The position numbers and the translations under genes were made by a program. A DNA stretch of 64,000 nt from Chitinophagales bacterium (GTDB lineage Bacteria; Bacteroidota; Bacteroidia; Chitinophagales; JADIYW01). The stretch covers positions 186,001-250,000 of the forward strand of contig JAMLHJ010000003.1 of the NCBI GenBank assembly GCA_023957245.1, written 5' to 3'. Position 1 is the first letter of the stretch. Every line of letters begins with the position of its first letter. A model generated the notes under the pieces. That model saw only the letters and a list, made by a program, of their open reading frames with translations. It was not told where the DNA came from and did not search any database. Positions 63,640-64,000 of the stretch are shown here, piece by piece.

Positions 63640-64000
63640 ATGAAGCAATGAAGATGTGGAAATTTGGAAATTTGGAGATGAAAATTAAAAATTACGAGTT
63701 ACGAATTGCAAATGAAAAAATGTGGAGAGAGGTGAAATGAAAAAATTAAGAATTATGAGTTACAAATGGCGAATAAAAAACATGAAGATTGAGTTTGCCT
63801 CGTAGAGGCTATCGCTTAGTAAAAATATATAGTCAACCAACTATCGCTCCATAGAAGCTACTCTTTTGTTGGTTTCAAGAATATCGTCGTACAAAATTTA
63901 ACCGCAGAGGGCACTAAGTTTTACTCAAAGTTCACTAAGCATATTTTTGAAAATGGATTGCCACGTCGTCGTTCCTCCTCCTCGCAATGACGGAATTCAG
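63640..64000. repeat. right-end repeat field
   Basis: No gene is supported in 63542-64000. It contains two similar AT-rich tracts (about 63682-63719 and 63743-63781, sharing the GAGTTAC word), the AACCGCAGAGGGCACTAAG word that also marks the edges of the long repeat at 45915-46440, and a CAATGACGG repeat word related to the one at 16484-16508. Confidence 0.55.

Noticed and set aside
1..64000. tRNA, rRNA or riboswitch genes
   Set aside because: No T-loop signature, rRNA segment or known riboswitch core was recognised by eye. A covariance search was not possible here.

Overview
The window is low-GC DNA from a member of the Bacteroidota. Three secreted proteins (at 40336, 46622 and 62405) end in C-terminal domains of the type IX secretion (T9SS) kind. 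There is an OmpA/PD40 lipoprotein with the layout of the T9SS protein PorE, a Bacteroidota-type three-gene ECF sigma unit, a FISUMP lipoprotein, and Bacteroidota-style purM, mnmD and ribD genes. No rRNA, tRNA or CRISPR array was seen. The genus cannot be told from sequence alone.

Layout. 1-5832: a tripartite RND efflux operon behind the tail of a GbsR/MarR-like regulator. 5833-7068: a repeat field with two near-identical ~0.42-kb direct copies. 7069-23673: mostly housekeeping (rsmE, a response regulator, ribD/yigZ, prmC, rdgB, ilvE, a phoH-family gene, and a tightly overlapping SAM hydrolase/monooxygenase/aroB/aroA chain), with a secreted TIM-barrel protein and a strange AGPS-like protein that lacks the FAD-binding loop. 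23674-31240: an accessory zone with a putative toxin-antitoxin pair, a Sel1 protein, unknown membrane proteins, a truncated FGE-sulfatase protein, a FISUMP lipoprotein and a tandem gene duplication. 31241-40031: a visibly more GC-rich type I restriction-modification (RM) operon. 40336-53590: secreted hydrolase, ECF sigma unit, Baeyer-Villiger-like monooxygenase, GNAT, subtilase, MnmD plus FAD oxidoreductase. 53611-63541, minus strand: purM, DUF1569, the PorE-like protein, an ABC-2/HlyD/TolC export operon and a secreted esterase. The right end is another repeat field.

The most unusual part is the RM operon hsdM-ORF6N-hsdS-RAYT-hsdR. It has been colonised by three kinds of nuclease associated with short palindromes, and every reading frame stays open. 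(1) A RAYT (HUH transposase) gene sits between hsdS and hsdR and overlaps the hsdR start by 4 bp. It is preceded by a REP-like palindrome and carries REP-derived 27-bp units as an in-frame tandem array. (2) A GIY-YIG nuclease domain is inserted in HsdR beside a different palindrome. (3) A DUF559/Vsr-like nuclease domain is inserted in HsdR between inverted copies of a 40-bp palindromic repeat. That repeat occurs 15 times in frame in hsdM and hsdR. Its second hairpin shows compensatory changes between copies, as expected for an element selected for structure. It recalls the Rickettsia palindromic elements, but here one cluster of copies brackets a nuclease.

The HsdM, HsdS and HsdR core motifs all look intact, so the system could still be active, with the insertions lying in linkers and surface loops.
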